DNA from: Aphrocallistes beatrix
Taxonomy: Eukaryota; Porifera; Hexactinellida; Sceptrulophora; Aphrocallistidae
DNA length: 64,000 nt
Direction: 5' to 3'
Assembly (NCBI GenBank): GCA_963281255.1
Contig: OY725496.1
Coordinates: forward strand, 3,883,723 to 3,947,722
In this document: piece by piece, positions 19,978-30,300 of the stretch
Position numbering within the stretch: position 1 is the first letter of the stretch
Layout of the letters: each line of letters begins with the position of its first letter
Program-made: the position numbers and the translations under genes
The notes under the pieces: generated by a model
Told to the model about the DNA's origin: nothing
The model's input: the letters and a program-made list of their open reading frames with translations, nothing else
Database searches by the model: none

Positions 19978-21990
19978 TCAATCGGGAGTCTCCATTTCAG
20001 AGGCGTGCTTATCTTTCTTCTTCTTTTTCTTAATCTTCTTCTCTCCCTCCCCTCCTTCCACGAATCCCTGGTCTATCACCAGGACCTGCTCCTGCTCACT
20101 CTCTCCTCCTGCGACTGCCACTTCCATAGACTCATCCAGCTCCGCTCTTTCCTTCTTCTTTTTCTTTTTCTCCTTCTTGATCGAGCCTACTACCGCCGGG
20201 TCTGTCGGGGGCTGGGGTGTGAAATCAGCTGTTACCGGGTGGTCTTCCAATCTCTTCCTCTTCCTCTCACTCCCTAATTCCTCCAGACTCGGGATACCGT
20301 GCTGTGAGAAGAGATCTTTCCACTGCTGAGGCGTCATGTCGTTATAGCTACCGTACTTCTCCAGTCTGCCTTCTGCTATCAGCTTCTTCTTGATCAGCGC
20401 CTTCGGACCAAGCCCCCATCTCCGTGGGTACACGTCCCTGGCCATGATCACCCGCTTTATCCGGGCGACCACCCCCTGCTCCGCTGTGCAGATCACAGCT
20501 GTCGTCATGTGTGCGATGGCCAGAGCGACAGCTTCTCCCTTCGTCGTCATGACCACTATCTCCTCTTCCACCTCTATCCCGTCTTCATAGCGGAGGATGC
20601 CAGGAAGCATCACCTGCAAATCTCAGTATTAGTCTCTTCCACAGTCTTAAAAGCAATCAATTAACTATTTTTAAAACATTTTACAGGATTATGTCGTCAA
20701 AAGAAAGAATTGCGGATGTATCGATCCTAACTAACTTTAGCCCCGTAGCATATAGCATTGACAGCGGTGTCCTTCACGACTATCCGCTTATGTCTGGTGA
20801 GCAGAGCCTCCAGAGGCTTCACCACTCGCCTCATGTACGTCTCGTCTCTCAGGTTGTCCAGCATCCACTGCGCATCCAGGACATCGTGCATCGTCACCAT
20901 GTTGTCGTTCTCCGACTGCACTCCTGATCGGACACGGCGGAGTTCTTGCATATGAGCTCCTGTGTGGTACCAGTACAATAAGAACGTATAGGATGTACAG
21001 CCGCAGGGATTCAACACACCAACCTACTCCCAATAGGAATCCCATGTGCACACAGAGTGTCCGTATATAGGTCCCCGCCTCACATTTGGTCCAGAACACG
21101 CCTATCTGGGATTCCTGGTCGAACTCCAGCAGCTTGCTGTCGTACACCGTCCTCACCCGGAGCTGTCTCTTGACCGCTGAGATGAGGGGCGGCCTCTGGA
21201 AGAGAGCACCCTGCAGGAACTCCACCACTCCTCTCAACTTCTCTTCAGACAGATTCTCATGCAGCCGGACCACACCCACGTACTCCTTCCCTACAGTGAC
21301 GATAATCCGTTAATACTATCAGTGGAGGATAACTGATATCCAATCATTTCTTATAGTCGAGTGTTTGCTCGAGAGCTGGCTAAGAAAATTAAAAGTTAGC
21401 ATTAATCTCTTCAGTGCTGGTTTTCTACCACTTCGCTAGTATGTTCAAAGAACCAGGGATCTAGTAACAAAGAACGTAAATGATTATATAGGGTATTCTC
21501 CTCTACCTGCACTCTGCTGTGCCTTGACGAGTCTCGTGGCTCTCTCGATACACACAATGAGACATCCGGTGACTTTGGGGTCTAGAGTTCCAGCATGACC
21601 CGTCTTCTGCACCCGTAGGATCCTCTTGATCCAAGCCACCACTTCGTGGGAACTGGGGTTAGCCGGTTTGTCCAGGTTGATGAATCCCGCCGCTAAGTAC
21701 TCTTGGATAGACCGCTTGAGGGGAGAGCAGCCGTTAGGGATGGGGTAGAAGGAGGTGGATCTGATGTTCAGCTTGTCGAAGTTCTTCAGGAGGAGGGGCC
21801 ACTCCCCTGTGTCGATGTGAGGTGGGGGAGCCTGTTGGTAAAATGTATGTGTTAATATTGACCCTGATTAGTATGATAACAAGCTGTCTAACTAACTGAC
21901 GTTGGAAGGTGTTATGTAGAAGTCATACTTGGATTGGTCTTGCCCCAAGCCAGGATTCACATCTCCATGCTCCATGTTGTTTGAGCTCAT
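19978..21990 (-). CDS. DKC1: Dyskerin, H/ACA snoRNP pseudouridine synthase (5 exons)
   Basis: Exons 21901-21990, 21507-21831, 21024-21290, 20736-20959 and 19978-20613 join in phase to 513 codons, almost exactly the human length. Exon 2 carries the dyskerin N-terminal extension and the TruB catalytic motif [14 protein letters not shown] with the active-site Asp. The following exons finish the TruB fold ([27 protein letters not shown]). Exon 5 holds the PUA domain ([12 protein letters not shown]..., [15 protein letters not shown]) and a Lys/Glu-rich nucleolar tail. Dyskerin pseudouridylates rRNA and snRNA guided by H/ACA RNAs and stabilises telomerase RNA in vertebrates. No box H/ACA RNA was recognised in its introns. 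It is followed on the same strand by UTP15. Confidence 0.96.
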
Positions 21991-22113
21991 TCGAATGGAG
22001 TGCTAATGCATGAAGTAAACAGGGTAAGGAATGCGAACAAACAAATGAACATAAACAAACAAACAGCAACAGTTCTATGTAGAAATATATAAACAATATT
22101 AGGAAATTACTAA

Positions 22114-22544
22114 TACCGTATTTCCCTGAATAAGCGCCGGGGGCTTGAATAAGCGCCGGTTTGAATAAGCGCCGGGTCTAAATGGTGAGCGAAATAAATA
22201 AGCGCCGGGGCTTGAATAAGCGCCGGGGCTCGAATAAGCGTCGGACGCCGGGGCATTTTAGTTCTCTGAAAATCATATCAAACTAGTATTCTCAGTAGTG
22301 GCATATATAGAAGTGCTTTTTGAAACATTACATTATCCTTTTTTAATAGAACTAACATTCTCAGTTGTGGCAAAAATAAAAGTGCCAGTCAATGTAGTAA
22401 ACAAAAAAAAGAGCGCCGGGTCAAAATAGCGAATGAAAAAAATAAGCGCCGGGGCTTGAATAAGCGCCGGTTTGAATAAGCGCCGGGTCTAAAGGGTGCA
22501 CGAAATAAATAAGCGCCCGGGCGCTTATTCGAAGCAATACGGTA
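22114..22544. mobile_element. Inverted-repeat element packed with ATAAGCGCCGG motifs
   Basis: It begins TACCGTATTTCCCTGAATAA and ends with the imperfect reverse complement (TTATTCGAAGCAATACGGTA). TA bases at both ends could be a target duplication. Inside are about eleven copies of (A)ATAAGCGCCGG. A block of roughly 80 bp (AATAAGCGCC...GGGTCTAAA...GCGAAATAAATAAG) occurs twice, once near each end. No open frame. Elements with 'CCGTATTTCC...AATAAGCGCC' ends occur in several marine invertebrates as I recall; the superfamily is uncertain. Confidence 0.6.
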
Positions 22545-22966
22545 CTTGTGATTGTACTTCAATGTTCCTCTCTCAGCTGGAGCAAAATCACACACATATT
22601 CGAATTGTTGTCTTATATTATTATACAATATTATCCAGGAATACTTAATCCTACTGTACAGCTAATTAATCAAGGAGCGCGGAATTCCTTAGTAGAGATG
22701 AGTTCATGGCTAGGAACTCAAACTCAAGTATTTAAGACTAACGATGACTGAATTCTTATCCAAGTCGTGTAATCTAGCAAATCGTCTTCCCATTCCGTCT
22801 ACGTAGTTCATAGTAGATATTTACACATCTACCAGCTAAACGTTAAAAGTGGTTAGATGGGATTCCTACATACCTCTTCCTGTATTACCCATACTGTAAC
22901 CAGGAATAGCAGTTCGTGAGTGAATTTAGCGTTACAAAAGTCCTGTTAATAAGATATAACCAGTGG

Positions 22967-23290
22967 TGTTTTGGGGGGGGGGGGGGCGCGGGGGGGGCGC
23001 TGCCCCCCACTTTTTTACATTGTATCATTATCACTATGTTGACTAAAACCTAAATATACTCGCAAACGCTTGTGATGAATTGGCGCGAAGCACAAAGTGG
23101 TAATCAGGTTACAGGAAGGAAATTCAAATCCCGTATGAGATTTGATAAGAATTGATGTACAATGATATTTGACCACCTTAAGTTTAAAAATTTTTCTGGG
23201 GGGTTACCCCCCAGACCCCCCATTACCTGCGCTCGCTCCGCTCGCTTTTGGCCCCCCCCTGAGTCTAAACCCTGTATCCGCCCCTGCCAT
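22967..23290. repeat. Dispersed C/G-rich repeat with CGCTCGC motif
   Basis: Long G and C runs (ggggggg..., ccccccagacccccc) are followed by TTACCTGCGCTCGCTCCGC. The motif CCCAGACCCCCC-TTACC-CGCTCGC recurs at 26425-26470. This shows a dispersed repeat; no coding potential. Confidence 0.5.
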
Positions 23291-23613
23291 CAGGGGATTA
23301 AAGTTTCACGAAAAAACATATAACTTTTTTACGGGAAGGAAGCGCCCCCCACTTGAGCTGGATATAACTACTACTATACAAGCTTTCTAATTATGTGAGT
23401 TTATTCTCATGACGTCATTGTGTATCTATCCAACGGTAAAGTACATTTTGAAGAGAACAATTCTTCAATTTGTATTGCATAGAACAACGAATAATTAATA
23501 AGAACAGCAGTGCATCTTCAAGAGAGATTCAGTTGATGGAATAATTCAAACTACATCTGTACATCCCAGCTCCTCTACAACAACCACGGGGTCTCGTTGA
23601 AAATTTTATAGAA

Positions 23614-24567
23614 TTAATTGTTCGATGAGAGATCCCATTTCGATTTCTTTTTCTTTTCACCTCCATTCACTTCCTCCAGCTGTGTGGTCCGCTTGGGTGC
23701 ACCAGCAGACACAAACTCTAGCTTGGCCCGCCCCGCTGCTTCTGTCTGCAAGCGGGCCTTCTGCTTCCTCTCGTACGCCTCTTTCTGCAGCAGTCTCAAA
23801 CTCAGGTACCCGCCCGAGTTCTTCCAGCGGACGGGGTCGAACAGCTGTGAGGGGTAGTTGGTGCCGTACTCGTTTATAGTGCAGAACTCAACCATTTTCT
23901 CGTAGATGCTAGGGTTCCTGAAGTCCTTGCCCTGCTCCGCCGATTTGTTGAAAGGGCCTTGCTGGAGACTCTTCTCCAACGCATCCGCCACTTTATCCTG
24001 GAGGTTAGGTGAGCAGTGTCCAGGGGGCTCGGGTGGGAACATGACGGAGTGGAGCACGCCCTTCCTCGGCGCCTCTAGGAGAGAGTTAGAGGTGTGAGTG
24101 GTGTCGGTGAGGGCCTGAGATGAGCGGTCCCCCCCAGATGTGTACGAATGTCCAGTGTGGTTGTTTAGCAGCGCGGGGGAGTGGAGATGACGTGGCTTAG
24201 AATAGTCATCTGTGGCGTCGCTGTCTGACCCGGAACCTGACGCCTCTTGGTCTTGGTAGGCCACCAAGCTCTTCCCGTGTCTGGCAGGGGAGTGGAGGAC
24301 GTCAGGCGGATTCACATCCGGAGCTAGGTCCACTTGAGAGAGGTGTAAGGTGTCAGGTGGCTCTGTAGAGTTTGAGGTGCGGTTGGGTTTTGTGGCGCTC
24401 AGTCCGATCAAGTTGACACCTGCAGGGGCTGGCTCTGAGTAAGAGGTGTCGGCGTTAATGTGGGCGTTTAAGAGAGGAGGGCTGAGGGTAGAATCACCGA
24501 GAGGTGTGAGGTCCTCATCGGTCATGTCAGAGTCCCCCCCGTACCCTACCAATTTCAACTGGGTCAT
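23614..24567 (-). CDS. SAP30BP: SAP30BP/HCNGP-family protein (intronless)
   Basis: A 317-codon frame. The C-terminal half is the HCNGP domain: PPEPPGHCSPNLQDKVADAL, then FRNPSIYEKMVEFCTINEYG, then TNYPSQLFDP. These correspond closely to vertebrate SAP30BP (FRNPSIYEKLIQFC, GTNYPKDMFDP). The C terminus KKKKSKWD matches the family's KRKSKWD. The N-terminal half is acidic and low in complexity, as in the human protein. SAP30BP is nuclear, was first described as a transcriptional co-regulator, and has since been linked to splicing of short introns. The human gene has many exons and this one has none. The start is the first ATG in frame (MTQLKLVGYGG). Confidence 0.9.
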   Translation of the reverse strand: MTQLKLVGYGGDSDMTDEDLTPLGDSTLSPPLLNAHINADTSYSEPAPAGVNLIGLSATKPNRTSNSTEPPDTLHLSQVDLAPDVNPPDVLHSPARHGKSLVAYQDQEASGSGSDSDATDDYSKPRHLHSPALLNNHTGHSYTSGGDRSSQALTDTTHTSNSLLEAPRKGVLHSVMFPPEPPGHCSPNLQDKVADALEKSLQQGPFNKSAEQGKDFRNPSIYEKMVEFCTINEYGTNYPSQLFDPVRWKNSGGYLSLRLLQKEAYERKQKARLQTEAAGRAKLEFVSAGAPKRTTQLEEVNGGEKKKKSKWDLSSNN

Positions 24568-24946
24568 CTAGACGTGCTTCCTAACAGAATTGCTGAAATT
24601 ACAAATAAATAGATAAATACGAACTCACTACCAATCATGGGCATAGCAGCCGGGAGGGCAACAGTGCGAATATCGTACATAATTGTGTTTTAATTAATTT
24701 TTCGGTGCATAGCTACATTCCTATTCGGACTAACGACTAAATGAAAATCCCGACTAATGTATGCACCCCGATGATCAAATCATAAGAGTTGTATGGCATT
24801 ATTATTAAATCCCATGCAGTCTATCTAATTCAACAATTGCAATAAACGAATCTCGGACTTGACTTGGTTGCAATTGCTATAATGATAATAATAACTGTCA
24901 GCTCATCCACGCAAAATGTCAGTCCAAAGGCAATTATTTTTGTTAC

Positions 24947-25846
24947 GGTTGTTACTAAAATACGGGACGGGACAGCGGCGGGATATTCCGGGTTTTGACT
25001 AAAATACGGGACAAGTTTGAATCTGCCCCAAAGGACTCGTGTTTCACTGGATATTATATACGTATCTAGGAAGTAGAACACAATTTATGACTAGTACCTT
25101 GCTAATACATCCAACTTAATAGGTTTATACTGGTGTCCATATATATATATTCTGACTAGAATCTCAATAATACTAGTGTAATCTCATTTAGTTCTCTAAA
25201 TACTAGTGTAATCTCTTTAGTTCTCTAAATACTAGTGTAATCTCATTTAGTTCTCTAAATACTAGTGTAATCTCTTTAGTTCTCTAAATACTAGTGTAAT
25301 CTCATTTAGTTCTCTAAATACTAGTGTAATATCATTTAGTTCTCTAAATACTAGTGTAATCTCATTTAGTTCTCTAAATACTAGTGTAATATCTTTAGTT
25401 CTCTAAATACTAGTGTAATATCATTTAGTTCTCTAAATACTAGTGTAATATCATTTAGTTCTCTAAATACTAGTGTAATCTCATTTAGTTCTCTAAATAC
25501 TAGTGTAATATCTTTAGTTCTCTAAATACTAGTGTAATATCATTTAGTTCTCTAAATACTAGTGTAATATCATTTAGTTCTCTAAATACTAGTGTAATAT
25601 CATTTAGTTCTCTATGAATAGTTTCAAGTCTAAACCCATTCATATTGGTTGTGTAATTGTATGAATGAAAAAGGATATTTAAATATTAAAATCAATCTCA
25701 CAACTGCAATCTCACACTTCCATTTGGTAATGAGTGTAAAATGCAATGCGGGACCATTGGGGCAGTTTAAAACGTGTCGCGTATTTTAGTCAAAACCCGG
25801 AATATCCCGCCGCTGTCCCGTCCCGTCCCGGATTTTAGTAACAACC
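24947..25846. mobile_element. Non-autonomous hAT-like element with perfect 8-bp target duplication
   Basis: Terminal inverted repeats of about 65 bp start GGTTGTTACTAAAATACGGG at the left. They reappear, reversed, as CCGGATTTTAGTAACAACC at the right. The 8 bases on each side are identical (TTTGTTAC at 24939-24946 and 25847-25854). An 8-bp duplication is typical of hAT elements. No transposase frame is present. The interior is occupied mostly by a minisatellite. Confidence 0.8.
25166..25612. repeat. Minisatellite, 28-30 bp unit, about 15 copies
   Basis: The unit is TCTAAATACTAGTGTAAT followed by (C/A)TC(AT)TTTAGTTC. Units differ by one C/A substitution (ctc or atc) and by a 2-bp presence or absence, giving alternating lengths of about 30 and 28 bp. 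It lies inside the hAT-like element at 24947-25846. Confidence 0.85.
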
Positions 25847-26169
25847 TTTGTTACAACTAGTAGTCCCCTTTCGATCGACGTACTTCGACAATTATGATCT
25901 GCGTACCTTAGGATCATGATCTCCATACTTTTTACATGGTACTTGTCTCTGCTTCCGAATGCCTCCTTGACGGTTCGACTAACTCGCTCAACGTATTCCT
26001 ACAGATCCAGTTGTCCAGCAATTTGAGGTAATAAAATGGTGAGAATGAAACCTAAACTGGCATCTGATGTCTGATTCACAATATTTCCACGTTGGAATGC
26101 CAATTACACGACAACCCCGGGGAGAAGAGGGAAGGGTGAGAACTGATAACAGTAGCATAGGCGCCAAAT

Positions 26170-26480
26170 GTGGGTACCTGGGGGGGGGGCGGCCCCCTCA
26201 GGTCTGGACCCTGGGGGGGGCACCCCAGGGTTGGAGCCTGTGGTGCTGGGCAATGTATGGCAGGACTCCACACAAACTTATAGGTTACAGCTAAACCCCA
26301 AAATTATGTTAATTGAGTCTAAATATATATCCCAATCACATTTTTCTTCCACTATAGTCCGAGATTTACTTTTCCCTACGTAACAACAATAGCTGTATAT
26401 CGATATTTGAGCATCTAAGATTTTTAAACCCCAGACCCCCCCTTACCTTCGCTCGCTCTTGCCCCCCCCCCAGATTTTAT
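26170..26480. repeat. Dispersed C/G-rich repeat, second copy
   Basis: G runs near 26180-26225 and the sequence CCCCAGACCCCCCCTTACCT then CGCTCGCTC near 26430-26460 repeat the pattern seen at 22967-23290. No coding potential. Confidence 0.45.
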
Positions 26481-27317
26481 TATATTTTCCAAAACTTGGC
26501 ACCTATGATCAGAGGTATAAATCTTCTCAAACGTATATTGTACAAACACTCATACCTATATCACACAGGAATCTGTTGGATGATTTGTACTAATATATCT
26601 AGTTTTGGAGCGATGGCCTATCTCAAACTTTGGTTGCTGCGATGGTTATTGTTGTTATGGTGATTATTAGCTGAGACTTTTTCGATTGATTGAATTTCTA
26701 TTTTTACCGCAAGCCATTCTATGTGTTGTAAAGTCTAGGATGGATAGGTTATGATAGCCCATTTCTTCCCAGAAAACAACAAATGCAGGCTAAAACAATA
26801 CAGATAGAAAATAGAAGCAATCACTGGAGAGGAATAAATGAATCGAAAAGAGAGGATATAAAAGCCAACATCGAATCATTGAATAAATTCGTTTACTTAA
26901 CTTTGCTATATTTCATACTTGCATCTTAGATTAATTAAACAATTTTTTTTCTTTTTTATTCGTTATAAAACTGAGGCATACTAGCCTATTTAGGCTTTCA
27001 GTAGATAAATCTACTTTGAACAATCGAGCGTCTTTTCTTTCAATAATTACTTGTCTTCCCCGATATTAACGGAGGGTTTTCGAGGAGGAGCAAACATACA
27101 CTGTATTCTTTTTTTAGTAAATAATACATAACAGATCTGGGGTTAGTTACCTTTTTTAAAATTCCGTGATTATTCAAAAATGACAGAATTAACAGTCTGG
27201 GGTAGGACTCGTAGGAGTTTACCCACTGAATTGCATTCTAAATTTTTCTCAAAGTAGCTATTTATAAATTCCTGCCTAGACGATACAGTCGAGAAGTAGA
27301 GTCGTTTCAAAAGCACA

Positions 27318-30300
27318 ATGAAATTAAGATTCACTACACTTGATGTCATCGTCATTATGCGAGAGCTACAGAGACTGTGAGTTTGTACAATTTTACATGT
27401 GCATGATTTGAAGACACTTTGTGTCAGCATATTGCAAAATTCGATATTCGGAATCTACACTAGGGCCGTATGGAGCAAATATTTGTGCGGCGAAGTGGGT
27501 GTTAAAAAGTGAGCATAGCAAAGGATCAATGTTAGAAAAAAGATGTGTTTAGAAACGCAAGGGTGTTTAAAAACGTACAAGCGCGCTTCGCTAGCTTGCG
27601 GTGAGCGGCTGTCGGGCACTTTGTGTTCGCCAGAGGCGTCCTTTGGACGCCTAGGCTCACATCGATTAATTATAAGATAGATAACATCGCTAAATATGTC
27701 TGTTTTAATTTGAGCGTAATTTGAGTATATTTTGCGCATAATTTGAACATATTTCGAGCATAATTTGAGCATATTTTGAGTATTATTTGAGCATATTTCG
27801 AGCAGGGGTTGAGGATATTAATTTGCAACTATGTGATTGATGTAACGATTTGTGCAATATATTCGTCAACTCAGTTCTGTTGTCGCTAATAATCTGAACT
27901 GGTGCTCCTTGTCTACAATAGATAAAAATATATCTTGCGCCACTTCTGATGCTTTGCAGACTTCCCAGACAAAGCATGATATATTTAATAAATTTAGGGA
28001 GCCAAGTTTTGTAAAAACAAATCTAGATTAATAAGATTGAGGCTATTTTAAGAATGGGACAATATTGAGACAAGATTGAGGAAAGTTTAAATTAATTTTA
28101 ATTGATCTGTGTAGCATAGTCGGCGATCGTTCCAAAGTTGGTGGGTTGATCCGCCCACTAAAGACATGCTTCATGATTCAGGGCCGGCGCCACCGGGGGT
28201 GTCCTGGGTGTCCAGACACCCACTGCGTCTTGTTTTATCATATTGTACAATATTATATCCCTCCATAAATGGACACCCACTTTCAGGGAAATCCCTCTTA
28301 GGACACCCACTGCCGATAAAACATGGCGCTGCCCATGTGATTCATGATACAATGTACAGCCAGTTATGTTTATATCAAACCGTTTCAAATTACTCATATT
28401 AGATTCATTATAAAAACTATATTTAGGCTCCCAGGGTGTAAAGTCAACAACGTTTATGACATTGACAACAAGACTTACATTCTCAAGCTAAACAGGTTGG
28501 TTGATACATTAACTAGCGTTACTATGTTATTATGTACATGTACAAAATTTTGTTATCCCATTGAATTGTACCCAGAGGCGTAGTCAACTGAATTTTAGGG
28601 TGCGGCACAAAATTATTGGTGGCCTTAGGCCTTAGCCGCATGTGGCGCACCCTCGCTACGCCTCTGTTTGTACCAGGAGAGAAATTAAGTGGAGCTCTGT
28701 CGTCTCAATTCAGGTTGTATGAAAACTGCTCTGAAAGAAGTTCGGTCTATTAATACTATTGGATTCAAATGAATAATCAAATAGGACTATTATATTTTGG
28801 ATAAATAAGATTAGACATGCCTTCAGTTCGATTAAGTCGAATGATGCTTTTACTCAGCACGATTGTTGGTGATAATTTGCTCTTTTATTTGCTAAGGTAT
28901 ATGAGTGTAGGGGGGTGTCGAACGAACCATTTTATCTTGGAAACAGGACAGTTAATTCATTCTCTGGCAGATGTGGAGTTGTTCTGTTTTGTGAACTTTC
29001 GTTTAAAGAAAATTTTTGTTCTTTCCGTTTTCTAATCACTCATATGGCTACATTCTTTCAACGTTCTGTTTCCTCAAAACATTCAACTCTTGATGCCAGA
29101 GAGACATTAATAAGAACTATGTCTACTTAGTTTTTTCTCGAATTGTGTCATATTAAGTGATTCATTACAAATTTAATAGAACTAAACTAGTCTTATATAA
29201 TTATAATCGAAAGATTTGTTACAATTTATCATCTAAATCGTAAAACCGACTATCCGCCGTATGGCCCTTCCCGATGGCTTTGATTTTGGCACGTTGTGCT
29301 TTTACCTCTTCCGGCCAGTACTTCCAATACCTGGAACAAGGAACTTGTCCAGGAAGCGAGCAGATGCACTTAAGCTGTCCGAACTCTGGAAATCCGAAAT
29401 TATAAGGATTCATCACATATTTGGGACGTTCGGGGTTGACATTTTCCGGCTTTTTATCTGCTTCTATTTGTTCAGGACTCTTCTCTCCGATTTTTATCAC
29501 CACCTCACAAATTTCTTTCCGAGACATCCACTGTAGATTCACCTGAATCCGTTCCCCGCCCGTTAGATAGAAATCGATACTGGCATGCTTCTGACTCTTG
29601 AACGTGTTGAACTGGACGTCAGGGTTCACATACACCAGCTGTGGCAGGTTGTAGAAGATGAACTCTTTCATTCCCACGTTTGAAGGATGGCCATGCATAA
29701 AATAGACAGCCACGTTCTCGATTCCGGGCTTCAGTATTTTGCCCCGTTTCAAGTAGTCCACAGTACGCCCCAGCGGAAACTTCCCTTTAGGACGCACCGC
29801 CCCAAATATCTTGGTTCCAAACTGAGACTTCATTGCACTAGCCATAACTTGCTATTATTGCTATTATGTATAGTGGAGCAATACACATAGTTAAAATGTA
29901 CAAGAAGAAAAGGTGTGAATTTGTTTTGCATAGATGTAATTTTGGCAGGTGTGATATATACTTTCAAGATATTTATGCATACACATCTTCCAACTGCAAT
30001 AGTACCGGTATTACAGTATATTGGTACATGTGTGTAGTACATATGAGACTTGGGCATTGCAGACAGTTTTCCTCTGCGCCTCACACCTGACACGAGTCAC
30101 AAGCATTCTACATTGCATTTTAATTGACTAACACACAGCAGCTAACTAGTGGGCACTCTTTGAGCATCAGGTGGTTGGAAGTAGACACTCTCGTCTGGCT
30201 TAGCTTCGAAGAACGTGTAGGAGAGAGTGATGGTGCGCATCGCTAAGAGGCCGGGGTCCTGGGCGATGTCAGGGTCGATGTAGAAGAAGACCGGGAGTTC

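Larger units (their letters stand above)
21991..23613. other. Repeat-bearing spacer between DKC1 and SAP30BP
   Basis: Contains the ATAAGCGCC-rich element (22114-22544) and a C/G-homopolymer-rich dispersed repeat (22967-23290). No coding exon was recognised. Confidence 0.5.
24568..27317. other. Repeat-rich spacer upstream of NEMF
   Basis: About 2.7 kb with no recognised exon. It holds a 900-bp hAT-like element with an internal minisatellite (24947-25846) and another copy of the C/G-rich repeat (about 26170-26480). The rest is AT-rich. SAP30BP (minus) and NEMF (plus) diverge from it, so both promoters should be here. Confidence 0.5.

Noticed and set aside
20000..22000. Search for box H/ACA or C/D snoRNAs in DKC1 and PRKD introns
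   Set aside because: Introns are short or AT-rich and I could not see convincing box pairs with guide geometry; a covariance-model search would decide.
28427..28495. NEMF-like fragment considered as an isolated pseudogene or exon duplicate
   Set aside because: It is not duplicated near 44.5 kb, has proper splice sites, and joins exons 1 and 3 in phase, so it is the true exon 2.
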